Positions 25,878-34,200 of a DNA stretch of 64,000 bases are shown one piece after another. Each line of letters opens with the position of its first letter. The first letter of the stretch is position 1. The stretch comes from Crossiella equi. Its GTDB lineage: Bacteria > Actinomycetota > Actinomycetes > Mycobacteriales > Pseudonocardiaceae. Under the pieces are notes generated by a model. It was given only the letters and a program-made list of their open reading frames with translations. It did no database searches and was not told the DNA's origin. The position numbers and the translations under genes are program-made. The stretch is taken from positions 9,161,786 through 9,225,785 of the forward strand of contig NZ_JAGIOO010000001.1 of NCBI RefSeq assembly GCF_017876755.1. The letters are read 5' to 3'.

Positions 25878-26737
25878 CACTCGGACCTCGGCGAGCCGCC
25901 GCGCACCAGGTCGAGGCCGTGCTGGCGCAACGCGTGCCGCAGCGCGTCGGCCAGGGAGGCCTTGGTGACGATGTCGCCGAACTCGATGCCCAGCGCCACG
26001 ATGGTCTGCGCGATCTGCGGCCGGATGCCCGAGATCGTGCACTCCGCGCCCATCAGCCGGGCGGCCACCACGGTCTTGAGCAGGTGCTGGGCCACCTGGG
26101 TGTCCACGGCGAGCACACCGGTGATGTCGATGATGGCGTGCTCGGACCCGGTCTCCACCAGCGCCTCGAGCAGCTTCTCCATCACCACCTGGGTGCGCGC
26201 GGAGTCCAGGGTGCCCACCAGCGGCACCGCCAGCACGCCCTCCCAGACCTTGACCACCGGCGTGGTCAGCTCCAGCAACTGGGCGGACTGCTCGGTGATG
26301 ATGTCCTCCCGCGCCCGGGCGTAGGTCTCGAAGGTCCACAGCCCGAGCGCGTCCAGCAGCGTGGAGAAGGCCGTGACCTGTCGGAACAGCGCCGGGTCCT
26401 CCTCGGTCCCGGTGAGCTCGAAAACCACCTGCTTGAGGGAGAACACGCTGGTCGCGGTCTCCGTCGGGGTGAACCCCTGTCGCACCCGCCCGCGCGAGTA
26501 CTCCTCCAGGAAGGCCCTGAGCTCGCCGAACTCCGGCGCGGTGACGCTCGGCCGTCCCTGGGCCACCAGCGGCAGCAGCAGTGCGTAGAGCTCCCGGAAG
26601 TCCCGTTCCAGCTCGGCCTTGCTGGACCGCCCGCGCAGCACGGCGGCCACCGCGTCGGTCCACTTCCCGAGCACGTCCTCGGTGTGCTCCCGGAGCAACT
26701 CGGTCAACCGGTGGGACTGTGGTGCTTCTGCACTCAC
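25877..26737 (-). CDS. rsbR: RsbR-like stressosome sensor, RsbRD N-domain plus STAS
   Basis: A 286-residue protein. The N-terminal half (about 10-150) is all-helical and matches the RsbRD type (LLREHTEDVLGKWTDAV, LFRQVTAFSTLLDALGLWTFETY). The C-terminal half is a STAS domain with the phospho-acceptor loop IIDITGVLAVDTQVAQHLL. It is the putative sensor subunit that co-assembles with RsbS. The GTG at 26737 is chosen because GAGGAGG lies 5 nt upstream; a GTG at 26755 would add six residues. It is the first gene of six overlapping cistrons, so its promoter controls the whole module. Confidence 0.9.
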   Translation of the reverse strand: MSAEAPQSHRLTELLREHTEDVLGKWTDAVAAVLRGRSSKAELERDFRELYALLLPLVAQGRPSVTAPEFGELRAFLEEYSRGRVRQGFTPTETATSVFSLKQVVFELTGTEEDPALFRQVTAFSTLLDALGLWTFETYARAREDIITEQSAQLLELTTPVVKVWEGVLAVPLVGTLDSARTQVVMEKLLEALVETGSEHAIIDITGVLAVDTQVAQHLLKTVVAARLMGAECTISGIRPQIAQTIVALGIEFGDIVTKASLADALRHALRQHGLDLVRGGSPRSE

Positions 26738-26775
26738 CCAAGCCTCCTCAGGCACTGTCTGTTCAGGGAGCGTTC

Positions 26776-26791
26776 TTTGCCGCGCGGCAAA
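26776..26791. promoter_or_regulatory. Perfect 16-bp palindrome upstream of the rsbRST operon
   Basis: TTTGCCGCGCGGCAAA is a perfect palindrome 39 bp before the rsbR start, in the only gap upstream of the six-gene operon. It is a candidate dimeric regulator site or start-site operator. Confidence 0.45.
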
Positions 26792-26946
26792 TTCCTGCTG
26801 TTGACCCTAACCCAGGTGCGCGGTGCCCGGCACGCGGCGGCCTGGCTGCTGAGCGACCGGGCTTCGTAGGTGACGGGCGCGGTGCCGCGGGTCGACGGCG
26901 GTGCGCGCGTCTGACCCGGGGCCACCCCGGAGCGCGGCGGAGCCGG

Positions 26947-27888
26947 TCAGGAGTCGCCCCGCCAGGACCGCCGCGCCGCGCGGCTGGCGGTGGGCAGCGG
27001 CACCGGGGCGGTCAGCAGGACCGGGCAGTGCGCGTGCGCCAGCACGGTGTCGCTGAGGCGGACCACCGGCCGGTGCGGCCACGGGCGGTGGTGGCGGCCG
27101 AGGACCAGGAGGCGGGCGCCCGCGGTGGCCTCGGCCAGGACGGTGGCCGGGTCCCCGGTGAGGCAGGACCGGCGGATGTGCGGGCCGTCGTGGCGGTACG
27201 GCTCGATCGCGGCCTGCAACAGCGCGTGGCCCGGCGGGTGCGGTACCGCGTGGGCCTCCAGGGTGTCCTCGTCGATCACGGAGCCGGTGTGCTCGGAGAG
27301 GTAGGCGTGTACCACGGCCACCGGGGCGTTCGCGGCCACGGCCTCGGCGAAGCCCAGTCGGGTCGCGGCGGTCGCCCCGGGGGAGTCGTCCACGCCGATG
27401 AGCACGTGGCCGGCGAAGGCGCCTGGCGGGACGGGCTCGGTGGCGGGCAGCACGGCCAGCGCGCACGGCGCCCGCTCCACCAGGTCGGTGATCGTGGAGC
27501 CCAGCAGGCGCACGGTGAACCGGTGGCGGCTGCGCGCGCCGAGCACGAGCAGGTCCTCCGGCCGGGCCTGCGCGAGCAGCCCGGGGGCGGGCAGCCCTGG
27601 CCGCAGGTGTCCGCTCACCGGCAGGTCCCCGGCCAGCCGACGGACCCGGGCCAGCGCCTCGGCCATGATGTGCTGTGCGCCCTGGCCGGGGCGGTCGAGG
27701 TCGACGTAGGCCGGGAGGACCGTGCCGCCGGGTGGACCGGTGACCCGGCGTGGCGTCCAGCAGTGCACGACCACCAGCCCGCACCGGTGCCGCACGGCCT
27801 CGCCCGCGGCCCACTCCAGTGCGGACCACCCGCACCGCCGCCCGTCGACGCCCACCACGACGCGCCGGTGGCGGTCCTGGTCAGCCAT
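26947..27888 (-). CDS. Tandem universal stress protein
   Basis: A 313-residue protein made of two UspA domains. The first (about 5-150) starts VVVGVDGRRCGWSALEWAA and ends with an ATP-type loop LGARSRHRFTVRLLGSTITDLVERA. The second (about 158-300) starts VLIGVDDSPGATAATRLGFAEA, but its end motif is changed to LGRHHRPWPHRPVVRLSDTVLAHA. This two-domain form matches the dormancy-regulon USPs of mycobacteria. The ATG at 27888 has GGAGGAGGG upstream. It is divergent from hsp20 across a gap containing a DosR-like box. Confidence 0.92.
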   Translation of the reverse strand: MADQDRHRRVVVGVDGRRCGWSALEWAAGEAVRHRCGLVVVHCWTPRRVTGPPGGTVLPAYVDLDRPGQGAQHIMAEALARVRRLAGDLPVSGHLRPGLPAPGLLAQARPEDLLVLGARSRHRFTVRLLGSTITDLVERAPCALAVLPATEPVPPGAFAGHVLIGVDDSPGATAATRLGFAEAVAANAPVAVVHAYLSEHTGSVIDEDTLEAHAVPHPPGHALLQAAIEPYRHDGPHIRRSCLTGDPATVLAEATAGARLLVLGRHHRPWPHRPVVRLSDTVLAHAHCPVLLTAPVPLPTASRAARRSWRGDS

Positions 27889-27948
27889 GTCGCCCTCCTC
27901 CTGTGGACCCCTGGCTCGATGGTGTGCCCGCGCCGGAGGCGGACGGGA

Positions 27949-27962
27949 GGGGCCAAAGACCC
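27949..27962 (-). promoter_or_regulatory. DosR-box-like site between usp and hsp20
   Basis: Read on the minus strand the site is GGGTCTTTGGCCCC, matching 11 of 13 defined positions of the mycobacterial motif GGGACTTTNGGCCC. It sits in the 155-bp divergent promoter gap, so it could control both genes. A weaker copy, CGGTCCTGAGGCCC, lies at 27972-27985. Confidence 0.6.
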
Positions 27963-28043
27963 TGACCTGCTCGGTCCTGAGGCCCTCCCGGAGGCGGGCC
28001 GGATGCGGTGGTGTGGAGATGGGACGACGAAAGGAGCACACAG

Positions 28044-28451
28044 ATGACCGCCCTGACCCGACGCACCTCCTGGCCGACGCTGCCGGACATCGCCGCGTGG
28101 CTGGAGGGCGGCTTGTTCGGGCACCAGCCGATCCACCTCGAGGAGTACGACGAGAGCGGTGTGCACGTCGTGCGCGCGGACCTGCCCGGGCTGCGGTCCG
28201 CGGACGACGTGCACGTCCACCTGGCCGGGGACCGGCTGACCATCCAGGCCGAGCGCCAGGAGGAGGCCAGGCAGAAGTACCGGAGTGAGATCCGCTACGG
28301 CCAGTTCGTCCGCACGCTGACGCTGCCACCCGGTGCGGACAAGGACAAGGTCCGGGCCAGCTACCGCAACGGTGTGCTGGAGATCCGGGTGCCGGTGATC
28401 GAACCGCAGGAAGGCCAACGCATCCCGGTCGCGCACGAGAACGGCGGCTGA
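28044..28451 (+). CDS. Hsp20/alpha-crystallin small heat shock protein
   Basis: A 135-residue small chaperone. The alpha-crystallin domain spans about 35-125 (VRADLPGL, HLAGDRLTIQAERQ, FVRTLTLPPGADKDKVRASYRNGVLEIRVP). The C-terminal extension has an RIPV motif that serves as the inter-subunit I-x-I/V contact. It resembles HspX/Acr of the mycobacterial dormancy regulon in size and context. The ATG has AAAGGAG upstream. It is followed by a strong hairpin, so it may be expressed far more than the genes after it. Confidence 0.95.
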   Translation: MTALTRRTSWPTLPDIAAWLEGGLFGHQPIHLEEYDESGVHVVRADLPGLRSADDVHVHLAGDRLTIQAERQEEARQKYRSEIRYGQFVRTLTLPPGADKDKVRASYRNGVLEIRVPVIEPQEGQRIPVAHENGG

Positions 28452-28480
28452 CCGGAGCGGATGCCTGCCGTTGACCGGGG

Positions 28481-28511
28481 CCACCGGTGCCAGCCGCGCT
28501 GGCACCGGTGG
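28481..28511 (+). terminator. Hairpin terminator or attenuator after hsp20
   Basis: CCACCGGTGCCAGC (28481-28494) and GCTGGCACCGGTGG (28498-28511) pair perfectly over 14 bp with a CGC loop. There is no U-tract, so partial read-through into the transcarbamylase-like gene is possible. Confidence 0.7.
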
Positions 28512-28569
28512 TCCGCCACCCGGGCGGCGAGCACCGGCACCCGCACCAGAGACAAGGTGGATTCCCGTG

Positions 28570-29478
28570 ATGAAGGACCTGCTGCGTACCGCCGACCTCG
28601 GTCTGGCCGACGTGGACCTGTTGCTGCGGCTGGCACGCGGCTTCGCCAACGACCCGTGGCGTGACGGTGACCTGCTGTGCGAGGCCGCCATCGCCCTCAG
28701 CTTCACCCCCACCGAGATCTACCACCGGGTCCCGGCCGAGGCCGCGGTGGCCCGGCTGGGCGGGCACCCGGTGCTGCTGGACCGCGAGGAGCTGCGGCCC
28801 TACCGCGGCGAGACACCCGCGGACACCGCACGGCTGCTCTCCTGCGCCGTGGCCGCCCTGGTGGTGGGTGCCAAGGACCGGGCCGAGCTGACCGCCTTCG
28901 CCGAGGCGGCCACGGTCCCAGTGGTCGGCGCGATGGCCAGCGGCGACGCCCCGCTGCGCGCGCTGACCGACCTGTTCACCCTCACCGAGGCCCTGGGCCC
29001 GCTGACCGGCCGCCGCGTGGCCTACCTCGGCGAGGGCGCCGACGCGGCGAGCCTGGCGACCGTCGGCGTGCTCGCCGGTGCCACGGTGGTGCTGGCCTGC
29101 CCGCCGGGACACGAGCCGGACCGGGAGTTCCACGAGGAGCTGGACAAGATCGCCGCGGTGACCGGCGGGTCGCTGCACGTGCTCACCGACCCGGTCGCCG
29201 CGGCGCTGGCCGCCAGCGTGGTCGCGACCGGCAGGCACCCGGACTTCCCCGAGTTCGAGCCCTACCGCGTGGACGCGGACCTGATGCGGTGCGCCGGGCT
29301 GGACGCGGTGTTCCTGCACCCGATGCCCGCCCGGCGCGGCCGGGAGGTCACCGCCGAGGTGCTGGACAGCCAGCGCTCCCTCGTGCTGGCCCACGCCGCC
29401 AACCGCCAGGCCGTGACCCAGGCCGTGCTGTACGCGCTGCTCACCCACCGGCTGCGGGGACCGGAAGGCCAGTGGTGA
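28570..29478 (+). CDS. Ornithine carbamoyltransferase-like protein with lost active site
   Basis: A 302-residue protein with the aspartate/ornithine transcarbamylase fold. It aligns well around RVPAEAAVARLGGHPVLLD, YRGETPADTARLLS and the C-terminal RRGREVTAEVLD...AANRQAVTQAVL. The key motifs are changed. The carbamoyl-phosphate motif STRTR reads EIYHR (residues 49-53), HPCQ reads APLR (127-130), and the catalytic HCLP reads HPMP (250-253). Normal carbamoyl transfer is therefore unlikely. With arginine deiminase encoded nearby, an energy-related or regulatory role in arginine catabolism is tempting but unproven. Its stop overlaps the ATPase start (GTGA). Confidence 0.8.
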   Translation: MKDLLRTADLGLADVDLLLRLARGFANDPWRDGDLLCEAAIALSFTPTEIYHRVPAEAAVARLGGHPVLLDREELRPYRGETPADTARLLSCAVAALVVGAKDRAELTAFAEAATVPVVGAMASGDAPLRALTDLFTLTEALGPLTGRRVAYLGEGADAASLATVGVLAGATVVLACPPGHEPDREFHEELDKIAAVTGGSLHVLTDPVAAALAASVVATGRHPDFPEFEPYRVDADLMRCAGLDAVFLHPMPARRGREVTAEVLDSQRSLVLAHAANRQAVTQAVLYALLTHRLRGPEGQW

Positions 29479-32057
29479 CCGACGACGCGGGCCCGCACCG
29501 GGCCAGTGCCGAGGAGGTGGTGGCGGCACTCGACACCGACGAGGCCACCGGCCTGAGCACCGAGGAGGCCCGGCGGCGGCTGGCCGCGCACGGCCCGAAC
29601 GAGCTGCCCGGCGCCACCGGCAACGGCTTGGCGCGGCGGTTCCTGCGCCAGCTCACCGACCCGCTGGTCGTGGTGCTGCTGGCGGCGGGCGCGGTCACCA
29701 CGGCGCTCGGCCAGTACGTCGACGCCGGGGTGGTCCTGGGCGTGGTGCTGCTCAACGCGGTGATCGGCACGGTGCAGGAGTCCCGTGCCGAGCAGGCGCT
29801 GGCCGCGCTGGCGCGGATGACCACGGGGGAGACCGCGGTCGTGCGGGACGGCCGCACCCACCGGGTACCGGTCGCCGAGGTGGTGCCGGGAGACGTGGTG
29901 GTGCTGGCCGCCGGGGACCGGGTGCCCGCCGACCTGCGCCTGGTGCGGGTGTCCTCCCTGGAGGCCGACGAGTCCGCGCTGACCGGGGAGTCGGTGCCAG
30001 TGGCCAAGTCGCGGGCGCCGCTGGCCGAGGCCGCCGTGGTCGCCGACCGCGTGAACATGGCCTACTCCGGGACCCTGGTCACGCGTGGCGCGGGCCGGGG
30101 CGTCGTCGTGGCCACCGGTACCGCCACCGAGCTGGGCGAGACCGCCGCGCTGGTCGGGTCGGCCGCACCGGCACCGACCCCGCTGACCCGCAAGCTCACC
30201 GTCTTCAGCCGCAGGCTCACCGCGGTGATCGTGGTCCTGGCCGTGCTCACCTTCCTGGTCGGGCTGCTGCGCGGCCTGCCCGCGGCGGAGGTGTTCACCG
30301 GTGCGGTGGCGCTGGCCGTGGGGGCCATCCCGGAGGGGCTGCCCGCGGCGGTGACGATCGTGCTGGCCATCGGGGTGGTGCGGATGGCCCGGCGCAACGC
30401 CGTGGTGCGCAGGCTGCCCGCGGTGGAGACCCTGGGCAGTACCACGGTGATCTGCACCGACAAGACCGGCACGCTCACCGCGAACGAGATGACCGTGACC
30501 GCCGTGCACGCCGAGGACGAGCACGCGCGGGCGGAGTGCCTGCGCGCCGGGGTGCTGTGCAACGACGCCGAGCTCACCGGCACCCTCGCCGACCACACCG
30601 TGCTCGGCGATCCCACCGAGGGCGCGCTGCTGGTGTCCGCGCTCGAGGCGGGCGTGCTGCCCGCCGTGGAACGCGAGCGCGCCCCCAGGGTCGCGGTGCT
30701 GCCCTTCGACTCCGGCAGACAGCTCATGGCCACCGTGCACCGGGAACCGGACGGCTCGCACACCGCCTACGTGAAGGGCTCGGTTGAACGCGTGCTGGCC
30801 GCCTGCGTGGATCAGCTCGGCGCGGACGGCGTGCTGGACCCCGAACGCGTGCACCGGTGCGCGGAGGAGCTGGCCGGAGTGGGCCTGCGGGTGCTGGCCT
30901 TCGCGCGCCGCACCGGCGCCACACCGTCCACAGTGGACGAGGAGCCGCTGCGGGGGCTGACCTTCCTGGGGTTGCAGGCCATGCACGACCCGCCCCGTCC
31001 CGAGGCGATCACGGCGGTGGCCGCCTGCCGCCGGGCCGGGGTCGAGGTCAAGATGGTCACTGGCGACCACCTCGGCACCGCGCGGGCCATCGCCGCGGCG
31101 TTCGGGCTGGGTGCGGGCGCGGTCACCGGCGCGGAGATCGAGGGCAGCACCGAGGACGAGCTGGCCCGCACCGCCGTGTTCGCCCGCGTCTCGCCGGAGC
31201 AGAAGCTGCGCCTGGTCGAGCTGCTGCAGCGACGCGGGCACGTGGTGGCCATGACCGGGGACGGTGTGAACGACGCCCCGGCGCTGCGCCAGGCCGACAT
31301 CGGCATCGCCATGGGCAAGATGGGCACCGAGGTGGCCAAGGAGGCCGCGGACATGGTGCTCACCGACGACAACTTCGCCGCCATCGGCGCCGCGGTCGAG
31401 GAGGGCCGGGGCGTCTTCGACAACCTGCGCAAGTTCATCGCCTGGACCCTGCCGACCAACCTCGCCGAGGGCCTGGTGATCCTGGTGGCGGTGCTGGCGG
31501 GCACGGTGCTGCCGATCCTGCCGGTGCAGATCCTGTGGATCAACATGACCACCGCGGTCTTCCTCGGCCTCACCCTGGCCTTCGAGCCCCGCGAACCGGG
31601 GGCCATGCTGCGCCCGCCCCGGCCGCCGGAGCGCCCGCTGCTCACCGGGGACCTGGTGCGCCGCATCGTGCTCATCTCGGCGGTGCTGGTCGCGGGCGCC
31701 TTCGGTGTCTTCTGGCACCTGCTGGCCAGCGGCGTTCCCCTCACCGAGGCCCGTACCGCCGCGGTCACGGTTTTCGTGCTGGTGCAGGTGGTCTACCTGT
31801 TCGCCTGCCGCTCCCTGGACCGGCTGCGCGCCAGCGGGCGCAACCCCTGGCTGCTGGGCGGCATCGCGCTGATGTTCTCGTTGCAGGCACTGATCACCTA
31901 CGTGCCCGCGCTCAACACCGTCTTCCACACCGCCCCGCTCACCCCGGCGGCCTGGCTGCCCGTCCTGGTGGTCACCGCGGTCGCGCACGTGGTGGTGACG
32001 GTGGACAAGCTGTTCTGGCGGCCGCGTGCGCGGCGCACCAGCCTGCTGAACGGGTGA
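29475..32057 (+). CDS. P-type cation-transporting ATPase, CtpF-like
   Basis: An 860-residue P2-type ATPase. The order is an N-terminal cation-ATPase domain, the actuator motif TGES (ALTGESVPV), the membrane PEGLP motif (IPEGLPAAVT), the phosphorylation motif DKTGTLT, the nucleotide domain with KGSVE, the hinge TGDGVNDAP, and C-terminal helices including WINMTTAVFLGLTLAFEP. This is the CtpF/PMA1-like layout; mycobacterial CtpF belongs to the DosR dormancy regulon and has been linked to Ca2+ export. The ion here is not certain. The GTG overlaps the upstream stop. Confidence 0.93.
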   Translation: MTDDAGPHRASAEEVVAALDTDEATGLSTEEARRRLAAHGPNELPGATGNGLARRFLRQLTDPLVVVLLAAGAVTTALGQYVDAGVVLGVVLLNAVIGTVQESRAEQALAALARMTTGETAVVRDGRTHRVPVAEVVPGDVVVLAAGDRVPADLRLVRVSSLEADESALTGESVPVAKSRAPLAEAAVVADRVNMAYSGTLVTRGAGRGVVVATGTATELGETAALVGSAAPAPTPLTRKLTVFSRRLTAVIVVLAVLTFLVGLLRGLPAAEVFTGAVALAVGAIPEGLPAAVTIVLAIGVVRMARRNAVVRRLPAVETLGSTTVICTDKTGTLTANEMTVTAVHAEDEHARAECLRAGVLCNDAELTGTLADHTVLGDPTEGALLVSALEAGVLPAVERERAPRVAVLPFDSGRQLMATVHREPDGSHTAYVKGSVERVLAACVDQLGADGVLDPERVHRCAEELAGVGLRVLAFARRTGATPSTVDEEPLRGLTFLGLQAMHDPPRPEAITAVAACRRAGVEVKMVTGDHLGTARAIAAAFGLGAGAVTGAEIEGSTEDELARTAVFARVSPEQKLRLVELLQRRGHVVAMTGDGVNDAPALRQADIGIAMGKMGTEVAKEAADMVLTDDNFAAIGAAVEEGRGVFDNLRKFIAWTLPTNLAEGLVILVAVLAGTVLPILPVQILWINMTTAVFLGLTLAFEPREPGAMLRPPRPPERPLLTGDLVRRIVLISAVLVAGAFGVFWHLLASGVPLTEARTAAVTVFVLVQVVYLFACRSLDRLRASGRNPWLLGGIALMFSLQALITYVPALNTVFHTAPLTPAAWLPVLVVTAVAHVVVTVDKLFWRPRARRTSLLNG

Positions 32058-32073
32058 TACCCGCAGCACGCTT

Positions 32074-32087
32074 GGGACCTTCGGCCC
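32074..32087 (+). promoter_or_regulatory. Near-perfect DosR-box upstream of arginine deiminase
   Basis: GGGACCTTCGGCCC differs from the mycobacterial motif GGGACTTTNGGCCC at one defined position. It lies just after the ATPase stop and about 90-105 bp before the deiminase start, in a normal position for DosR-type activation. Confidence 0.7.
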
Positions 32088-32178
32088 GGGTTTCGCCAAC
32101 CTTGTTCTCTCCAACCGCCACCGGCCACTCGGGAATGTGAAGCGCGGAATCGGTACCGAGGACGTGCGGGGGCAGGGG

Positions 32179-33339
32179 ATGGCGGGGGCAGGGGTGGACG
32201 CGAGTGCTTTCCATGTTGACAGCGAGGTGGGCAGGCTGCGCCGGGTCGTGGTGCACCGGCCCGGCCGGGAGCTGACCGCCCTGGGGCGGGCCTGGCCGGA
32301 GGAGCACTCCGGTCACGGCGAGCCGAACCTAGCCCGCGCGCAGCGGGAGCACGACGCGTTCGTCGACGCCCTGGCCCACCGAGGAGTGCACGTGTACCTG
32401 TTCGAGGACCTGTTCGCCGACGTGCTCGACGACGAGTGGGCGCGGCTGTGGGTGCTGCACTGCTCGGGGCTGGGCACCAGGCTGCGCGAACAGCTGGCCG
32501 AGCTGCCCGCCGACCGCCTGGCCGAGGTGCTGGTCACCGGCCTGACCCGCGGTGAGCTCGCGAGCGGCGCCGAGTCGGACCTGGGCCTGGCCGTGGCCGC
32601 ACCGGAGGACTTCGTGCTGCCGCCGCTGCCCAGCCACGTCTACACCCGGGACCCGTCCTGCTGGTTCTTCGGCGGCCGGACGCTGAACCCGGTGGCCGAC
32701 GCCGTCCGGCACCGCGAGTCCGTGCACATGGCGGCCGTGTACCGGTTCCACCCGCTGTTCGCGGGGCAGACGACGAGGTTCCTGACCGGTGAGGAGGACT
32801 TCGGCACCCTGGAGGGCGGTGACGTGCTCGTCGCGGGCCCGGGGGTCCTGCTGGTCGGGCTGAGCGAGCGGACCTCGCCGAACATGGTGCAGCTGCTGGC
32901 CTTGCGCCTGTTCGCCCGGGAGGCGGCCCGGGCGGTCGTGGTGGTCCAGCTGCCGGGCCCGTGGGCGATGAACCACCTGGACGCGGTGCTGGGCATGGTC
33001 GACACCAGCACGTACCTGGTGCACGACCGGCTGCCCCCGCTGCGTTCCTTCACCCTGCGCCCGGGCAGGCCGCGCACCCTGGAGGTGGAGGAGAACGACG
33101 ACCTCTTCGTCGCGCTCGCCCGCGAGACGGGCCTGCCCGCGGCGCGGGTGCTGCGGGCCGCCGCGAGCAGACCACTGGCCGTCGAACCGGGCGTGGTGCT
33201 CTCGGCCGAGCGGGACGTCCGGGGCAACGCGACGCTGCGGGAACACGGCATCGAGGTCATCGAGCTCCCGGGCGGTGCGCTCGGCGGACCGCGCTGCCTG
33301 GCCTGCCCGCTGGAGCGCGAGCCCTCGCCGGAGGGCTGA
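32179..33339 (+). CDS. arcA: Arginine deiminase
   Basis: A 386-residue guanidino-group hydrolase converting arginine to citrulline and ammonia in the cytosol. Conserved elements are HVDSEVGRLRRVVVHRPG at the start, YTRDPSCW, EGGDVLV, the catalytic His in MNHLDAVLGMVD and the nucleophile Cys in the terminal GGPRCLACPLERE. The ATG at 32179 is preceded by a GGGGG stretch; a GTG at 32137 in frame would add 14 residues, and the ribosome site is weak in either case. No intact carbamate kinase is visible, and the neighbouring transcarbamylase lacks its active site, so the classic ATP-yielding pathway is not complete in this window. Confidence 0.92.
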   Translation: MAGAGVDASAFHVDSEVGRLRRVVVHRPGRELTALGRAWPEEHSGHGEPNLARAQREHDAFVDALAHRGVHVYLFEDLFADVLDDEWARLWVLHCSGLGTRLREQLAELPADRLAEVLVTGLTRGELASGAESDLGLAVAAPEDFVLPPLPSHVYTRDPSCWFFGGRTLNPVADAVRHRESVHMAAVYRFHPLFAGQTTRFLTGEEDFGTLEGGDVLVAGPGVLLVGLSERTSPNMVQLLALRLFAREAARAVVVVQLPGPWAMNHLDAVLGMVDTSTYLVHDRLPPLRSFTLRPGRPRTLEVEENDDLFVALARETGLPAARVLRAAASRPLAVEPGVVLSAERDVRGNATLREHGIEVIELPGGALGGPRCLACPLEREPSPEG

Positions 33340-33349
33340 CCACGACACG

Positions 33350-33975
33350 ACCTGGTGCGGGTGCGCTGCCATCAACAGCGCCAGGTCGATGGTGCGGTTG
33401 GCGTAGCCCCATTCGTTGTCATACCGGCCGAAGACCTTCACCTGTTGCCGCTGACCTCGGTGAGGCCGAGGTCGACCACGCCGGCGGGCGGGCGCCGATG
33501 ATGCCGCGGGAGACCAGGGGCGCGGCCGAGCGTGCCCGGCGCCGGGCCCGGTGGGGGCTGTCCAGCCGGGACTGGTCGTTGGTGTGGCTGTGGATGGTGG
33601 TCAGCGGGCCTTCGCGGATGCCGAAGACCTGGTGCGGGACCAGGGCCATGGGGTCGGCGCGGTTGGTCGTGCGGGAGGCGTTGGAGACGACCTGGTGCCC
33701 GCCGGGGCGGTCAGGATCGCTTTGCTGGAACGGGAAACCAGGCGGTCGACCGCGGCCTGGCGGTTGGTGAACCCGTTCAGCACGAGCCCGTTGCCGCGGG
33801 CGGTGACCTGGCCGGGCCAGGGGTCGTAGGTGGAGTCGTGCGCGAGCAGGTGGGCCAGCGCCTCCGGGGTGGTCAGGTCGTTCACCGCGACCACGGTGCG
33901 GGCGGTGCCGACACGGCCGGCCGGCGCGCGCGGGATGTCGCGCCCGAGACCATTGCCACCCACCCGGACCACCAT
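33350..33975 (-). pseudogene. Decayed glyceraldehyde-3-phosphate dehydrogenase
   Basis: Pieces of GAPDH occur in order on the minus strand but in different frames. The start is MVVRVGGNGLGR and AVNDLTTPEALAHLL (from 33975). A middle part has HQVVSNASRTTNR, where the catalytic Cys of SNASCTTN is Arg. DNQ-like and substrate segments (TTIHSHTNDQ) follow, and the end is VFGRYDNEWGYANRTIDLALL. The total is about 630 bp against about 1000 for an intact gene, so there are internal deletions and frameshifts. Its upstream region still carries a DosR-like box, suggesting it was once a regulon member. Confidence 0.85.
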
Positions 33976-34033
33976 CGCGCACTCCTCGCTCGTCACCGTG
34001 CTCCACGATGCTCCGCGGGGCGGCCACCGGCCA

Positions 34034-34047
34034 CGGACCAAGGTCCC
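34034..34047 (-). promoter_or_regulatory. DosR-box-like site facing the GAPDH remnant
   Basis: On the minus strand it reads GGGACCTTGGTCCG, matching 11 of 14 positions of the palindromic core GGGACTWWAGTCCC. It lies about 60 bp upstream of the decayed GAPDH start. Confidence 0.5.
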
Positions 34048-34122
34048 TGTCTTCGCGGTCGCGGGCCGGCCGGATCGCCACGGCCGGGACGCCGGCACAC
34101 GGGCTGAGGTCCCGGGAAAGCC

Positions 34123-34136
34123 GGGCCTTCGGACCC
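34123..34136 (+). promoter_or_regulatory. DosR-box-like site upstream of phosphoribosyltransferase fusion
   Basis: GGGCCTTCGGACCC matches 10 of 13 defined positions of GGGACTTTNGGCCC. It ends 64 bp before the ATG at 34201, a suitable activator distance. Confidence 0.55.
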
Positions 34137-34200
34137 TGTACGCGGCGGGCTGGAAGGGGAACCGTGCCGCAGCGAAGTTGACCAACGAAAGGGCAAGTCG

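Noticed and set aside
32137-33339. Arginine deiminase start at the GTG at 32137
   Set aside because: GGGA stands only 2 nt before it and the extra 14 residues are not typical of the family. It cannot be fully excluded.
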